A stretch of DNA of 64,000 nt from Eleusine coracana subsp. coracana (Eukaryota; Streptophyta; Magnoliopsida; Poales; Poaceae): the NCBI GenBank assembly GCA_032690845.1, contig CM064430.1, forward strand, positions 916,949 through 980,948, written 5' to 3'. Positions within the stretch are counted from its first letter, which is position 1, and every line of letters starts with the position of its first letter. The notes under the pieces are model-generated. The model searched no databases and was not told where the DNA came from. It saw only the letters and a program-made list of their open reading frames with translations. Position numbers and translations under genes: made by a program. Below, piece by piece: positions 28,919 to 40,128 of the stretch.

Positions 28919-31900
28919 ACTCGTCCTCTTTTCGATGTAATTTTGAGTCTGTCTAAGGTGTTCGTGGGCTATAGCACATGCCCTCGAGGGTCAGATATCA
29001 TTAATCTATTTTTGTTGTTATCTTCATTCGAGCCAGTTTCCACCCAACTAAGCCATTTTCATGGGTTATAGTACATCCTATCGAGAGACTATAGCAATAT
29101 TCATGTTCTAGACTCCTCCTCTTTTGATGTAATTTTGAGCCTGTCTAAGATATTCATGGGCTATAGCACATCCCCTTGAGGGTCAGATATGATTTACCTA
29201 TATTTTTTGTTATTTTCATTCGAGCCAATTTTCACCCATCTATGCCATTTTCATGGGCTATAGCACATCCTATCGAGAGACTATAGCATTATTCATATCG
29301 TAAACTCCTCCTCTTTTTGATGTAATTTTGAGCCTATCTAAGGTGTTCGTGGGCTATAGCACAAGCCCTCGAGGGTCAGATATGATTTATCTATATTTTT
29401 TTATTATCTTCATTAGAGCCATTTTTTAACCATCTAATCTATTTTTGTGAGCTATAGCACTTCCTATCGAGAGACTATAGCAATATTCATGTCATAGATT
29501 TCTCCTCTTTCCCATATAATTTTAAACCTGCCTAAAGTGTACGTGGGATAAAGCACATGTCATGGAGGGTCAGATATGATTTATTTGTTTTTTTTTGTTA
29601 TTTTCATTCGAGCCAATTTTCACCCATCTAAGCCATTTTTATGGGCTATGGCACATCCTATCGAGAGTCTATAGCAACATTCATGTCCTAGACTCGTGCT
29701 CTTTTGGATGTAATTTTCAATCTGTCTAAGGTGTCTGTGGGTTATGGCACAAGCCCTCGAGAGTCAGATTTTATTTATTTATTGTTGTTGTTGTCTTTAT
29801 TCGAGCCCGTTTCCACCCAACTTAGCCATTTTCATGGTCTATAGCACATCCTATTGAGAGATTATAGCAATATTCATGTCCTAGACTCCTCTTTTGATGT
29901 AATTTTGAGCCTGCCTAAGGTGTTCGTGGGTTATAGCACATGCCCTTGAGGGTCAAATATACTTTATCTATATTTTTTTGTTATCTTCATTTGAGCTATT
30001 TTTTAACCATCTAAGCCATTTTCGTGGGCTATAGCACATCCTATCGAGAGACTATAGCAATATTCATGTCGTAGACTCCTCCTCTTTTTGATGTAATTTT
30101 GAGCTTGTCTAAAGTGTTCGTGAGCTACAGCAAATGCCCTCGAGGGTCCGATATGATTTATCCATATTTTTTTGTTATCTTCATTCAAGCCATTTTTTAA
30201 CCATCTAAGCCATTTTTGTGGGCTATAGCATTTTTTAACCATCTAAGCCATTTTTGTGGGCTATAGCACATCCTATCGAGAGACTATAGCAATATTCATG
30301 TCGTAGACTCCTCCTCTCTCTGATGTAATTTTGAGCTTGTCTAAGGTGTTCGTGTGTTATAGCACATGCCCTTGAGGGTCAGATATGATTTATCTATATT
30401 TTTTTGTTATCTTCATTCAAGCCATTTTTTAATCATGTAAGCCATTTTCGTGGGCTATAGCACAACCTATCGAGAGACTGTACCAATATCCATGTCGTAG
30501 ACTCCTCCTCTTTCCCATGTAATTTTGAGCTTGTCTAAGCTGTTCGTGCGTTATAGCACATGCCCTTGAGGGTCAAATATGATTCATCTATATTATTTTG
30601 TTATCTTCATTCAAGCCATTTTTTAACCATCTAAGCTATTTTCGTGGGCTATAGCACATCCTATCGAGAGACTATAGCAATATTCATGTCGTAGACTCCT
30701 CCTGGTTTCAATTTAATTTTCAACCTGTCTAAGGTGCCCGTGGGTTATAGCACATACCCTCAAGGGTCAGATATGATTTATGTATTTTTTTATCATTTTC
30801 ATTCGAGCTAATTTCCACCCAACTAAGCCACTTTCATGGGCTATATCACATCCTATCGAGAGTCTATAGCAATATTCATGTTCTAAACTCGTCCTCTTTT
30901 CGATGTAATTTTGAGTCTGTCTAAGGTGTTCGTGGGCTATAGCACATGCCCTCGAGGGTCAGATATCATTAATCTATTTTTGTTGTTATCTTCATTCGAG
31001 CCAGTTTCCACCCAACTAAGCCATTTTCATGGGTTATAGTACATCCTATCGAGAGACTATAGCAATATTCATGTTCTAGACTCCTCCTCTTTTGATGTAA
31101 TTTTGAGCCTGTCTAAGATATTCATGGGCTATAGCACATCCCCTTGAGGGTCAGATATGATTTACCTATATTTTTTGTTATTTTCATTCGAGCCAATTTT
31201 CACCCATCTATGCCATTTTCATGGGCTATAGCACATCCTATCGAGAGACTATAGCATTATTCATATCGTAAATTCCTCCTCTTTTTGATGTAATTTTGAG
31301 CCTATCTAAGGTGTTCGTGGGCTATAGCACAAGCCCTCGAGGGTCAGAAATGATTTATCTATATTTTTTTATTATCTTCATTAGAGCCATTTTTTAACCA
31401 TCTAATCTATTTTTGTGGGCTATAGCACTTCCTATCGAGAGACTATAGCAATATTCATGTCATAGATTTCTCCTCTTTCCCATATAATTTTAAACCTGCC
31501 TAAAGTGTACGTGGGCTAAAGCACATGTCATGGAGGGTCAGATATGATTTATTTGTTTTTTTTTGTTATTTTCATTCGAGCCAATTTTCACCCATCTAAG
31601 CCATTTTTATGGGCTATGGCACATCCTATCGAGAGTCTATAGCAACATTCATGTTCTAGACTCGTCCTCTTTTGGATGTAATTTTCAATCTGTCTAAGGT
31701 GTCTGTGGGTTATGGCACAAGCCCTCGAGAGTCAGATTTTATTTATTTATTGTTGTTGTTGTCTTTATTTGAGCCTGTTTCCACCCAACTTAGCCATTTT
31801 CATGGTCTATAGCACATCCTATTGAGAGATTATAGCAATATTCATGTCCTAGACTCCTCTTTTGATTTAATTTTGAGCCTGCCTAAGGTGTTCGTGGGTT

Positions 31901-32278
31901 ATAGCACATGCCCTTGAGGGTCAAATATACTTTATCTATATTTTTTTGTTATCTTCATTTGAGCTATTTTTTAACCATCTAAGCCATTTTCGTGGGCTAT
32001 AGCACATCCTATCGAGAGACTATAGCAATATTCATGTCGTAGACTCCTCCTCTTTTTGATGTAATTTTGAGCTTGTCTAAAGTGTTCGTGAGCTATAGCA
32101 AATGCCCTCGAGGGTCGGATATGATTTATCCATATTTTTTTGTTATCTTCATTTAAGCCATTTTTTAACCATCTAAGCCATTTTTGTGGGCTATAGCATT
32201 TTTTAACCATCTAAGCCATTTTTGTGGGCTATAGCACATCCTATCGAGAGACTATAGCAATATTCATGTCGTAGACTC
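28917..32278. repeat. Duplicated satellite block, offset 1968 bp
   Basis: Segment 28917-30305 recurs at about 30885-32273 with a constant offset of 1968 bp. Both copies carry the same odd local event: a short extra duplication reading GGGCTATAGCATTTTTTAAC, at about 30219 and 32187. They also share GGGTCAGATATCATTAATC, GTGTACGTGGG and CATGGAGGGTC variants. The open frames at 30003-30242 and 31971-32210 are just the two copies of this satellite read through and are not genes. The copies are nearly identical and directly adjacent, indicating recent unequal exchange. Confidence 0.8.
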
Positions 32279-34455
32279 CTCTTTCCGATGTAATTTTGAG
32301 CCTGTCTAAGGTGTCAGTGGAATATAACACATGACCTCGAGGGTCAGATATGATTTATGTATTTTTTTATTAGTTTTATTCGAGCTAATTTTCACCCTTC
32401 TAAGCCATTTTTATAGGCTATAGCACATCCTATTGAGAGTATATAGCAATATTCATGTCCTAGACTCGTTCTCTTTTCGATATAATTTTGAGTCTGTCTA
32501 AGGTGTCCATGGGCTATATCACCTACCCTCGAGGGTCAGATATCATTTATCTATTTTTGTTGTTATGTTCATTCGAGTCAGTTTCCACCCAACTAAGCCA
32601 TTTTTATGGGCTATAGGACATCCTATCGAGAGACTATAGCAATATTTATGTCCTAGACTCCTCCTCTTTTGATGTAATTTTGAGACTGCTTAAGGTGTTC
32701 GTGGGTTATAGCACATGCCCTTGAGAGTCAAATATGATTTATCTATTTTTTTATTATCTTCATTTGAGCTATTTTTTAACCATCTAAGTCATTTTTGTGG
32801 GCTATAACATAACCTAGCAAGAGACTATAGCAGTATTTATGTCGTAGACTCCTCCTCTTTCTAATGTAATTTTGAGCATGTCTAAGGTGTTCGTGGGCTA
32901 TAGCACATGCCCTTGAGGGTCAGATAGGATTTATCTATATTTTTCTATTTTGGGTCAGATAGGATTTATCTATATTTTTCTATTTTCATTCAAGCCTTTT
33001 TTTAATCATCTAAGCTATTGTCGTGGTCTATAGCACATCCTATCGAGAAGTTATAGCAATATTCATGTCGTATACTCCTCCTCTTTTCGATATGATTTTG
33101 AGCCCGTCTAAGGTGTCTGTTGGCTATATCTCATGCCCTCGAGGGTGAGATATGATTTATGTGTGTGTTTTTTTGTTATTTTCATTAAAGCCAATTTTCA
33201 CCCATCTAAGTCATTTTCATGCGCTATAGCACATTCTATCGAGAGTCTATAGCAATATTCATGTTCTAGACTCGTCCTTTTTTTTATGTAATTTTGAGTG
33301 TATTTAAGGTGTCCATGGGCTATAGCACATGCCCTCGAGGGTCAAATATCATTTATCTATTTTTGTTGTTATCTTTATTTGAGCCAGTTTGCACCCAACT
33401 AAGCCACTTTCATGGGCTATAGCACATCCTATCGAGAGACTATAGCAATATTTATGTCCTAAACTCCTCCTCTATTTGATGTAATTTTGAGCCCGTCTAA
33501 TGTGTTCGTAGGCTATGACACATGCCCTCGAGGGTCAGATATGATTCATCTATATTTTTTGTTATCTTTATTCAAGCCATTTGTGAACCATCTAAGCCAT
33601 TTTTTGTGGGCCATAGCACATCCTATCAAGATGCTATAGCAATATTCATGGCGTAGACTCCTCTTAACGATATAATTTTGAGCCTGTCTAAGGTGTCCGT
33701 GAACTATAGCACATGCCCTCGAGGGTCAGATATGATTTATGTGTTTATTTGTTATTTTTATTCGAGCCAATTTTCACCCATCTAAGCCATTTTCATGCGC
33801 TATAGCACATTCTATCGAGAGTCTATAGCAATATTCATGTCCTAGGCTCGTTCTCTTTTTTATGTAATTTTGAGTCTGTCTAAGATGTTCATAGGCTATA
33901 GCACATGCCCTCCAGGGTCAGATTTTATTTATCTATTTTTGTTGTTATCTTCATTCGAGCCAGTTTCCACTCAACTAAGTCATTTTCATGGGCTATAGCA
34001 TATCCTATCGAGACACTATAATAATATTTATGTCCTAGACTCCTTCTCTTTTTGATGTAATTTTGAGTCCGTCTAAGATGTCCGTGGGCTATAGCACATG
34101 CCCTTAAGGGTCAAATATGATTTATCTATATTTCTTTGTTATCTTCATTCGAGCTATTTTTTTAACCATCTAAGTCATTTTTGTGGGTTATAGCTCATCC
34201 TATCGAGAGACTATAGCAATATTCATGTCCTATAATTATCCTCTTTTTGATGTGATTTTGATTTATCTAAGGTTCTGTGGGTTATAGCACATGCCCTCGA
34301 GGGTCAGATATCATTTTTCTATTTTTGTTGTTATTTTCATTTGAGCCTGTTTTCACCCAACTAAGCTAATTTTATAGGCTATAGCACATCCTATTATGAG
34401 ATTATAAAAATATTCATATACTAGACTCTTCCTGTTTTGATGTAATTTTGAACCT

Positions 34456-35331
34456 CGTCTTTGCTCGCCGGACTGCTAATTGAACACGCTCCGCGCGAGC
34501 CGGCAACGAGGGAACCAGCCAGACAAAGCGCGCCTGGTTTCTCGAGCAATCATTCGGAGGATGGGCCACCCGCTACCATCACCAAGCCGTTCATCCTAGA
34601 TGAAGGTAACGTCGCTTTCGTGCTATTTGGGTAAGGGAGCAACCTTGATTAAGCAGCACAGAGATGCAATGTTGTGTGTTTCATTCACAAATAAAGCTGT
34701 GTATCATAATTCATACAACTCAACGCAGTGCTAGCAAGTCTTTGACGGAATGAATAAATATTTAGACCGGGCTACTAACTGCAACTTTGCATGTTATGCA
34801 TACATACAGTTCATAAAATTGATTTACATCTCTACTCATTGGATTCTCAGAATACAGAGGCAATAAACACAATAACACAAGCCAAGTGAGCAGTACTTCA
34901 AAACAACTTTCAATTACACCTTCGGATGCTTCAAGAGGCAATTGAGCTATTCTGCCCTGTGCAGGCTCCAGAGGAGAATACTATGCCGGTTTTCTGGTTT
35001 TCTCAAAGAAGGATAAGCCTCCTGCATCAGGAATGATCCATTCAATTCGGTAATAACAGAGAAGCAGAAACATGGTACGTCACTATTAGAGAAACAAGTT
35101 TATCAGTTAAGATGAATACAACATTAGTTAGTGTGTTTCTGTTTATCAGGCAGAAATCTTGGTCTCTCGCAATCATAAACTATCAATGTGAGCTCCCTAC
35201 CTTGTTTATATCCCCAAAAAAAACATTGCTGATGCTCTGGTTCTCCATGTTCTTTTTTGGTTTATGGATACAATTTAGCATAGACTTGCGACAAGCATGT
35301 CATTGGCTCTTATCTCCCTTTAGCAAGCCAT
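34456..35331. other. Satellite edge and intergenic sequence
   Basis: The satellite ends inside half-unit A shortly after ATTTTGAACCTCGTCT (about 34450). It is replaced abruptly by non-repetitive sequence with a GC-rich first 150 bp. No open frame with a recognisable product is present. The part next to 35331 probably contains 3' untranslated sequence, and possibly a small last exon, of the minus-strand DUF4220 gene that follows. I see no target duplication or terminal inverted repeat marking the junction. Confidence 0.5.
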
Positions 35332-37809
35332 TTAAAATAAGTAATATTGCCATTTTAAAAAATTTGAAAGGTAAAAGGTGAAACACTTACATTGCACATA
35401 ATTCGCACTCGTTTCTGGTTGATTTGTGTCACATGTAGTAGTAGGGAAAACCCTGTTCTCCGCACGTGTTGAGGGGCATGAGCTTGCACGACGAAACCTC
35501 AAAGCATTACCATATGATTCCTCTCCTGGACAAGACTGATCAGCCCCTGCATTTTCTATGTCGGTGGAGTTCCTTTGTTTCCTGTCCAGAATGCCAGCAT
35601 GGGACAGCAACGCCCACAAATGTGTGATAAACTCCCCTCCATTTGCTAGGCATTCGACGTGTTCCTTCACATTATCTGATGGGGCCACGTAAAACAGCAT
35701 CTCTGCCCAGAAATCCGCCAGCACCTTCCAGCTAGTGACCTTTTCCATCTCCTCGAGCTGCTTCCCGAGCTTCACGCCCATCGGGAAGATGGTCATATCT
35801 GCTGATGATTCAGGCAAACGTTTCATTGCCTCATACTTGTCATCTCCTGGCAGAAACTGCGCTGCTTCCGCTGCAAGCGCATCAAATACACAGCTTGTAT
35901 CGTAATGGTGCCCAGGAAGCAACTTTGGTACTGAGACAACCAGGTATGCACAGTACTTGGACAGTTTTGTGGCGACGTCAAAGTTGAACTTGAGTTGTCC
36001 CCCAACTCTTGGGGACATATGTTTCAATGTTGCCATCTCGCAGTAACATGTTGCGATGTGCCAAGTCAAAATAATGTGTGCCTGATTTTCATTTTCCGGG
36101 TAGCATCTTGTGCCCAAGACTGGGTGCACGTCACACTTGCAAGCCCATACGAGGTGATGTGCTCCATTGGACACCAACGATGACTCTCCGTTCGTTAGTT
36201 TACCATCAGTACGCTCAAGAGACCACACAAGTGCCTCTTTTACCTCTGTGGGCACCTTGATAGGTTTCCCAGGTCGTCGGTTGCGGACACGCTTTGCATA
36301 CTTGTGCATGTTATGCATAAAGGCAGACGAGTCTAGAAGGTGATTAAACGTGAGATATTTTCTTCGGACCGGGACATCAACGCCTGCCATGGATGGACAA
36401 GGATCATAGCTCACTGATTCAACTAGGGAGTACTGCCCAAGCTTGTCTTGATAGTAGTGTTTGTTTGATACAGACACACCAATCTTGGTGAGAATCTCTT
36501 TGAACATCATGCAGTAGCTTCCCCGTTTGTTCACTGCCTGTTGGCGGATATATTGACAAACAAAGGATACCCTGCCCCATATGGTCGTCCAATAAAGCAA
36601 AAGTTGCAGCAACTCAAGCAAGACAATGGAAGCTAGTATCAGTACCGTGATAACATTTGTAACACCAGCTATTCTGCTGTTCGCCACGATATCCACTCCT
36701 AGATTAGAGAATTTGGGTTTGGGTTCCCATGTGAGAAGTACCAGGCTGGCTACAGCCAGGGACCAGAACGTTGACGCTTTAGATCCATGATAAAGGACAG
36801 CATACTTTGTGAAGAAGAAATCATACATAAAAGCTAACTCAACGTCTATCACCTTGAAAACCCTGTTGTAGTCAATGGTCCCGTCCTCATTTTTGGCTAG
36901 TAGCCCCTTAAACACAAAATCATGTGTCTTCTGTCGTGAAGATTCACCACACGAAAACCCAAAGAAGCGCCTTCTCAATAGATGGAAAAGAGAGAAGGAA
37001 AGGCATGCATCCTTTAGCTCTGGGCTTAGTGACCGACCATTGCACAGCCAAATCCTCTCTATGTCAATTATGTGATCAGCATCCGCAGTTAACATTGATG
37101 CATATGATGTTCGAGCTTCTAATATCGACTTGTGTAGAGGCCAGTCAACTAGGTAATGGTAACCTTTCAAGCTAACTGGATTGTAAGATGATCCGCTCTT
37201 CATATGTTCCTCATACATGTAATCAGCTACCATTTTATTCAAGTTCCATGATTCAGTTGCCAGTTTATATACCAACAGTCTATGTTCACATTTACGGTTG
37301 ACTAGTATACAGAAAAAAAGATATGTGAATAATGGGGGATCAGGAACTGATGAGAATAGCATGCCCACGTATGTAGTGTCGAGGGCAAACTGATATAAGA
37401 GTCTCTTGTATTGGTTGTTGTCATCAAGACTATAAGCTGTGATGGAGTCGGTACAAACTAATAGGATATATAGGTACATGACCCAAACGGGGAACTTGTT
37501 GCTCTTCACCGTTGAAGACTGCATTAGACCAAGTGTGTATGACACCAGGGAGGAGGACAAAGTAAATGCACCCAATACTCCTTTTCGGATGAAAAAGTTT
37601 CTGCTTTGGCGACGTCGGGACCCAAAGGTGGCCAAGAACAATAAGTTGATAGCAGCCAGTACTACCATTACTTCAATGCGGATCATTGTTCCCGTGGAGC
37701 TGTTCCAGTAGCCCCCGGCGCATTGCGACCATGTCTTTGATGTGCAGTTGAAGTCGCCAAGTATCTGTGGCTTCAACGTGAATAAAAGATCAGCAGGCTG
37801 CATAGCCAA
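35332..37809 (-). CDS. DUF4220/DUF594 family membrane protein
   Basis: An uninterrupted 825-codon frame encodes a protein of the DUF4220 (N-terminal) plus DUF594 (C-terminal) architecture, a family greatly expanded in grasses and without an established biochemical function. Hydrophobic segments lie near residues 44-62, 78-97, 106-125, 158-170, 345-360 and 383-407, so the N-terminal half is multi-pass membrane. The DUF594 signature is visible at about 685-740, with LADFWAEMLFYVAP followed by VKEHVECLANGGEFITHLW. The first ATG is used and gives the usual short extracellular-type leader before the first membrane segment. The last 15 or so residues may be intron read-through, because a good splice donor (CAAT|GTAAGTG, minus strand, exon end at 35391) lies just upstream of the stop. 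No frameshift is seen. It sits 0.9 kb from the satellite array. Confidence 0.9.
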   Translation of the reverse strand: MAMQPADLLFTLKPQILGDFNCTSKTWSQCAGGYWNSSTGTMIRIEVMVVLAAINLLFLATFGSRRRQSRNFFIRKGVLGAFTLSSSLVSYTLGLMQSSTVKSNKFPVWVMYLYILLVCTDSITAYSLDDNNQYKRLLYQFALDTTYVGMLFSSVPDPPLFTYLFFCILVNRKCEHRLLVYKLATESWNLNKMVADYMYEEHMKSGSSYNPVSLKGYHYLVDWPLHKSILEARTSYASMLTADADHIIDIERIWLCNGRSLSPELKDACLSFSLFHLLRRRFFGFSCGESSRQKTHDFVFKGLLAKNEDGTIDYNRVFKVIDVELAFMYDFFFTKYAVLYHGSKASTFWSLAVASLVLLTWEPKPKFSNLGVDIVANSRIAGVTNVITVLILASIVLLELLQLLLYWTTIWGRVSFVCQYIRQQAVNKRGSYCMMFKEILTKIGVSVSNKHYYQDKLGQYSLVESVSYDPCPSMAGVDVPVRRKYLTFNHLLDSSAFMHNMHKYAKRVRNRRPGKPIKVPTEVKEALVWSLERTDGKLTNGESSLVSNGAHHLVWACKCDVHPVLGTRCYPENENQAHIILTWHIATCYCEMATLKHMSPRVGGQLKFNFDVATKLSKYCAYLVVSVPKLLPGHHYDTSCVFDALAAEAAQFLPGDDKYEAMKRLPESSADMTIFPMGVKLGKQLEEMEKVTSWKVLADFWAEMLFYVAPSDNVKEHVECLANGGEFITHLWALLSHAGILDRKQRNSTDIENAGADQSCPGEESYGNALRFRRASSCPSTRAENRVFPTTTCDTNQPETSANYVQCKCFTFYLSNFLKWQYYLF

Positions 37810-38044
37810 TTATCTGATCGATAGCACTGGTAGCAGTCTATCCAATTTCATTGGGATGAAAATGAAATGCGTACTTGTCTGGTGTATAACTATAATCAAC
37901 CTGATCTTCATATAAATAATAAAAACATAATGGTTTTTTATAATTAAAAAACATAATGATTGGTGGGCACCTATGTTGTATATAACCTAGTAGTCGTAGT
38001 AGTAGTAATAAATAACAAAGTTGTGGTTCTCTTAATCCATAAAA
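37810..38044. other. Upstream region of the DUF4220 gene
   Basis: This AT-rich 235-bp interval lies between the minus-strand DUF4220 start codon and the CACTA element. It should contain that gene's promoter and 5' leader. I cannot identify a convincing TATA box or start site, and no coding sequence is supported. Confidence 0.4.
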
Positions 38045-39023
38045 CACTACTGGAAACCTGTTGTTTGCCGAGTATCCAGTGGTTCGCCGAGTGCATTCTA
38101 TCGGACACTCGGCAAATATTCAAATTATATTTTAACATTATAATTAATTTAAATAAAAAAATCAACTATAAAGTTGTATAACTTTGAAAGATTTATAAAT
38201 TTTATTTCATTATTATTAGTTCATTACTCAAATTGATATCCAACATTATTCACAAAATCTATATGTCACAATAAAAATGTCGGATAAACAAATGACCACA
38301 ATAAAAATTGTAGATCTTCAGAAATTATACAATTTTGTAGTTGAACACTTTTGAATTTGAGTTAATCTTGTCAACAAAAAGTATGTTTGAATATTTCAAA
38401 CAAGGTCTTTGTCGAGTCTATTATTTTTTGCACTCGACAAACATCGTCTTTACTGACTGTTTTTTAAAAATCACTCGATAAAAATGTAAAATATAAAAAG
38501 AGTGAAAATAAAGTATAGTCATAAACGAATGTGTGTTGTAGTGGTAGGGGTCTATATATGCGAAGAGGAGGTTGCGGGTTTAAATCTTGGTAGGCGCACT
38601 TAGCCACGTATTGCACAAAAAATTGCTCCAACTTGTGACGGGGACGCACGGGCTGGGTTCCTAGGTGGATTTTTTTTTCTTGCTATTTTGTTGGGGTTTT
38701 TTATGATTTATATTTTGTTGAGTGTTATAAATATATGTGTTTTTTTGCTATTTCGTTAGGTTTTTTTTACGATTTACATTTTACCAAGTGTGTTTTGACA
38801 CTCGGCAAAGGTTGTCAAAACACACTCGGTAAAATGTAAATCATAAAAAAAACTAACGAAATAGCAAAAAAAATGCTACCTTTGCTGAGTGCACGATGGA
38901 AAACACTCGGTAAAGAGTGTTTTGTGTACACTTTGTTTGTCGAGTGTTCTTTATTTTGCCAAGTATATTTAAATCTTTATCGAGTGTTTCTGATACTCGG
39001 AGAGGACTGGGATTCCGGTAGTG
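38045..39023. mobile_element. Complete non-autonomous CACTA (En/Spm) transposon
   Basis: The element starts CACTACTGGAAACC and ends with the inverted counterpart GGATTCCGGTAGTG read towards the end (TTCCGGTAGTG). It is flanked by the 3-bp target duplication aaa at 38042-38044 and 39024-39026, the size expected for CACTA elements. Subterminal TTTGCCGAGT and ACTCGGCAAA motifs recur in both orientations, as expected for transposase-binding repeats. At 979 bp it has no transposase frame, so it would need an autonomous relative. It lies about 235 bp upstream of the DUF4220 start codon and could influence that promoter (inference). Confidence 0.9.
38741..38871. repeat. Inverted repeat (fold-back) inside the CACTA element
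   Basis: Two arms of about 55-60 bp are near-perfect reverse complements. The left runs from GCTATTTCGTTAGG at 38747 to about 38800; the right ends CTAACGAAATAGC at 38865, with a loop of about 12 bp around CTCGGCAAAGGT. Transcription through it would give a long hairpin. The arms include CTCGGTAAAATG/CATTTTACCAAG versions of the subterminal motif, so the structure probably grew from inverted copies of those motifs. Confidence 0.8.
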
Positions 39024-39667
39024 AAAGGAAAACGGAACTATGGCTGTGGTTCAGGCTTCAGTCCCCTCCAAACTGAAGGAGAAGGAAACAGAAGGCTCCG
39101 TGCACACTCTCTGTTTTGTGTTAGAAAAAAAAAAGACCGCAAGTCAGTGCCGCCTCACAAATTTAGATGTGAGAAGGAATAGAGTGCTGCTAGTAGACAA
39201 GTACCCTTCAAGAAAAAAAAATTGTGAGGCAGCAATGGGGTACGTGTCCCAGACTTGCATTATCCACATACCGAGACGAATTTTTCTGGTCAAAGATGCA
39301 TACCGAATGGTTAGTCGCCATCCCTTGGATGAAATGAGGAACGGAGTCCCCCTTTTCCTCCTTCAGCTTGCTGAAGATGACGCCGACGGAACTTGCTAAT
39401 AGCTAGTGTGTGTAACTCTGTACCCTGGTTCTGAAGAGAGAAGAGGCGCTTTATTTTGCTTGTAAAACTCGGACGCGCATACGGGCGCTCGACGACGGAC
39501 GTCTGGATCTGGATCCTGGGGAGAGCAGCTGCTACCGTTTCAAATCGGAATTCATAAATGGCGAGCAGAGTCAGGGGAAATGGAAACCACAGATGAGAGA
39601 AATCGAATACAAACCGGTGCCCGGCCGCTAGCTGGAACTGGAATAGAAGGCAGTAGATGCCCCGAAA
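39024..39667. other. Unassigned intergenic sequence
   Basis: The interval contains A-rich runs near 39124 and 39212, and short open frames with no recognisable domain. Nothing here supports a gene or a complete mobile element. Confidence 0.4.
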
Positions 39668-40128
39668 TCACAAATCGGCTCCTGGAAACTGCACCCGGCT
39701 CGCCGTGAGCTTGCTGGGAGACGCGTCCTTGTTAGCGAGGAGTAGCATCTGCTTGTCACGGGCTGAGATAGCAACTACAGTAGGAAAGGCCTGGAAAATA
39801 ATGCATGAGATGCTGTTGTTCGTATATGCAAAGTCATGCTCGGTCAAGTCAACCACGTGACGCTTGTTCTTTCTCGACTTTAAAGTGTGCCTCCAGCTCA
39901 TATAGCGACCCGGGCGTAGGCTCCACGAATGTCACACCCGACCTTGACCCTTGCGTGGTCCTTCCACAAGCTCGCGAATCCGAGGCGTTTGGCAAGGGCA
40001 CTGACTAGCAGACAAATGCCAAGGAAGAGGAGCTCTATATATGTGCACTCTCGAGAGTAGGCACTCATCATGCTCCTCCGATCCACTGGGTTAGCACTAC
40101 TGAGGGCAACGGCCACATAGCCTCTCAC
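39668..40128 (-). other. Unrecognised coding-like remnant
   Basis: Two adjoining minus-strand frames overlap at an ATATGAG junction: 40128-39898 (76 codons) and 39901-39668 (77 codons). The upstream one contains a hydrophobic stretch (TYIELLFLGICLLVSALAKRL) ending at the TGA. The downstream one continues in another frame with RHVVDLTEHDFAYTNNSIS. A possible intron acceptor (ATTATTTTCCAG) lies within the second. The composition looks protein-like rather than random, and the two may be pieces of one degenerate or intron-containing membrane-protein gene. I do not recognise the family and assign no function. Confidence 0.25.

Larger units (their letters stand above)
1..34455. repeat. Satellite array, about 190-195 bp dimeric monomer
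   Basis: Almost the whole interval is one tandem repeat, running off the left edge of the window. In one typical monomer, GGGCTATAGCAC starts recur at 10753, 10848 and 10946, so half-units are 95 and 98 bp and the monomer about 193 bp. Both half-units open with GGGCTATAGCACAT and carry GAGCC about 60-65 bp later. Half A continues CCTATCGAGAGACTATAGCA and then ATTCATGTC; half B continues GCCCTCGAGGGTCAGATATG and then a T-rich block. The half-units therefore look like diverged copies of one ancestral unit of about 95 bp. CTATAG recurs three times per monomer and the 10-bp palindrome CCCTCGAGGG once. Divergence between monomers is moderate, with scattered substitutions and short deletions. The sequence does not resemble what I remember of maize CentC, the 180-bp knob repeat or sorghum CEN38. 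I do not know its name. No genes are seen inside apart from two inserted retroelements. Confidence 0.95.

Noticed and set aside
30003..32210. Two matching 79-codon minus-strand frames
   Set aside because: They are chance open passages through duplicated satellite blocks, with no protein features.
1..34455. CRISPR-like regular repeats
   Set aside because: The whole monomer repeats, including the supposed spacers, in a plant context. It is a satellite, not repeats with unique spacers.
38533..38600. tRNA gene or SINE
   Set aside because: A- and B-box-like strings are present, but I cannot fold an acceptor stem or find an anticodon arm, and the stretch lies inside the CACTA element.
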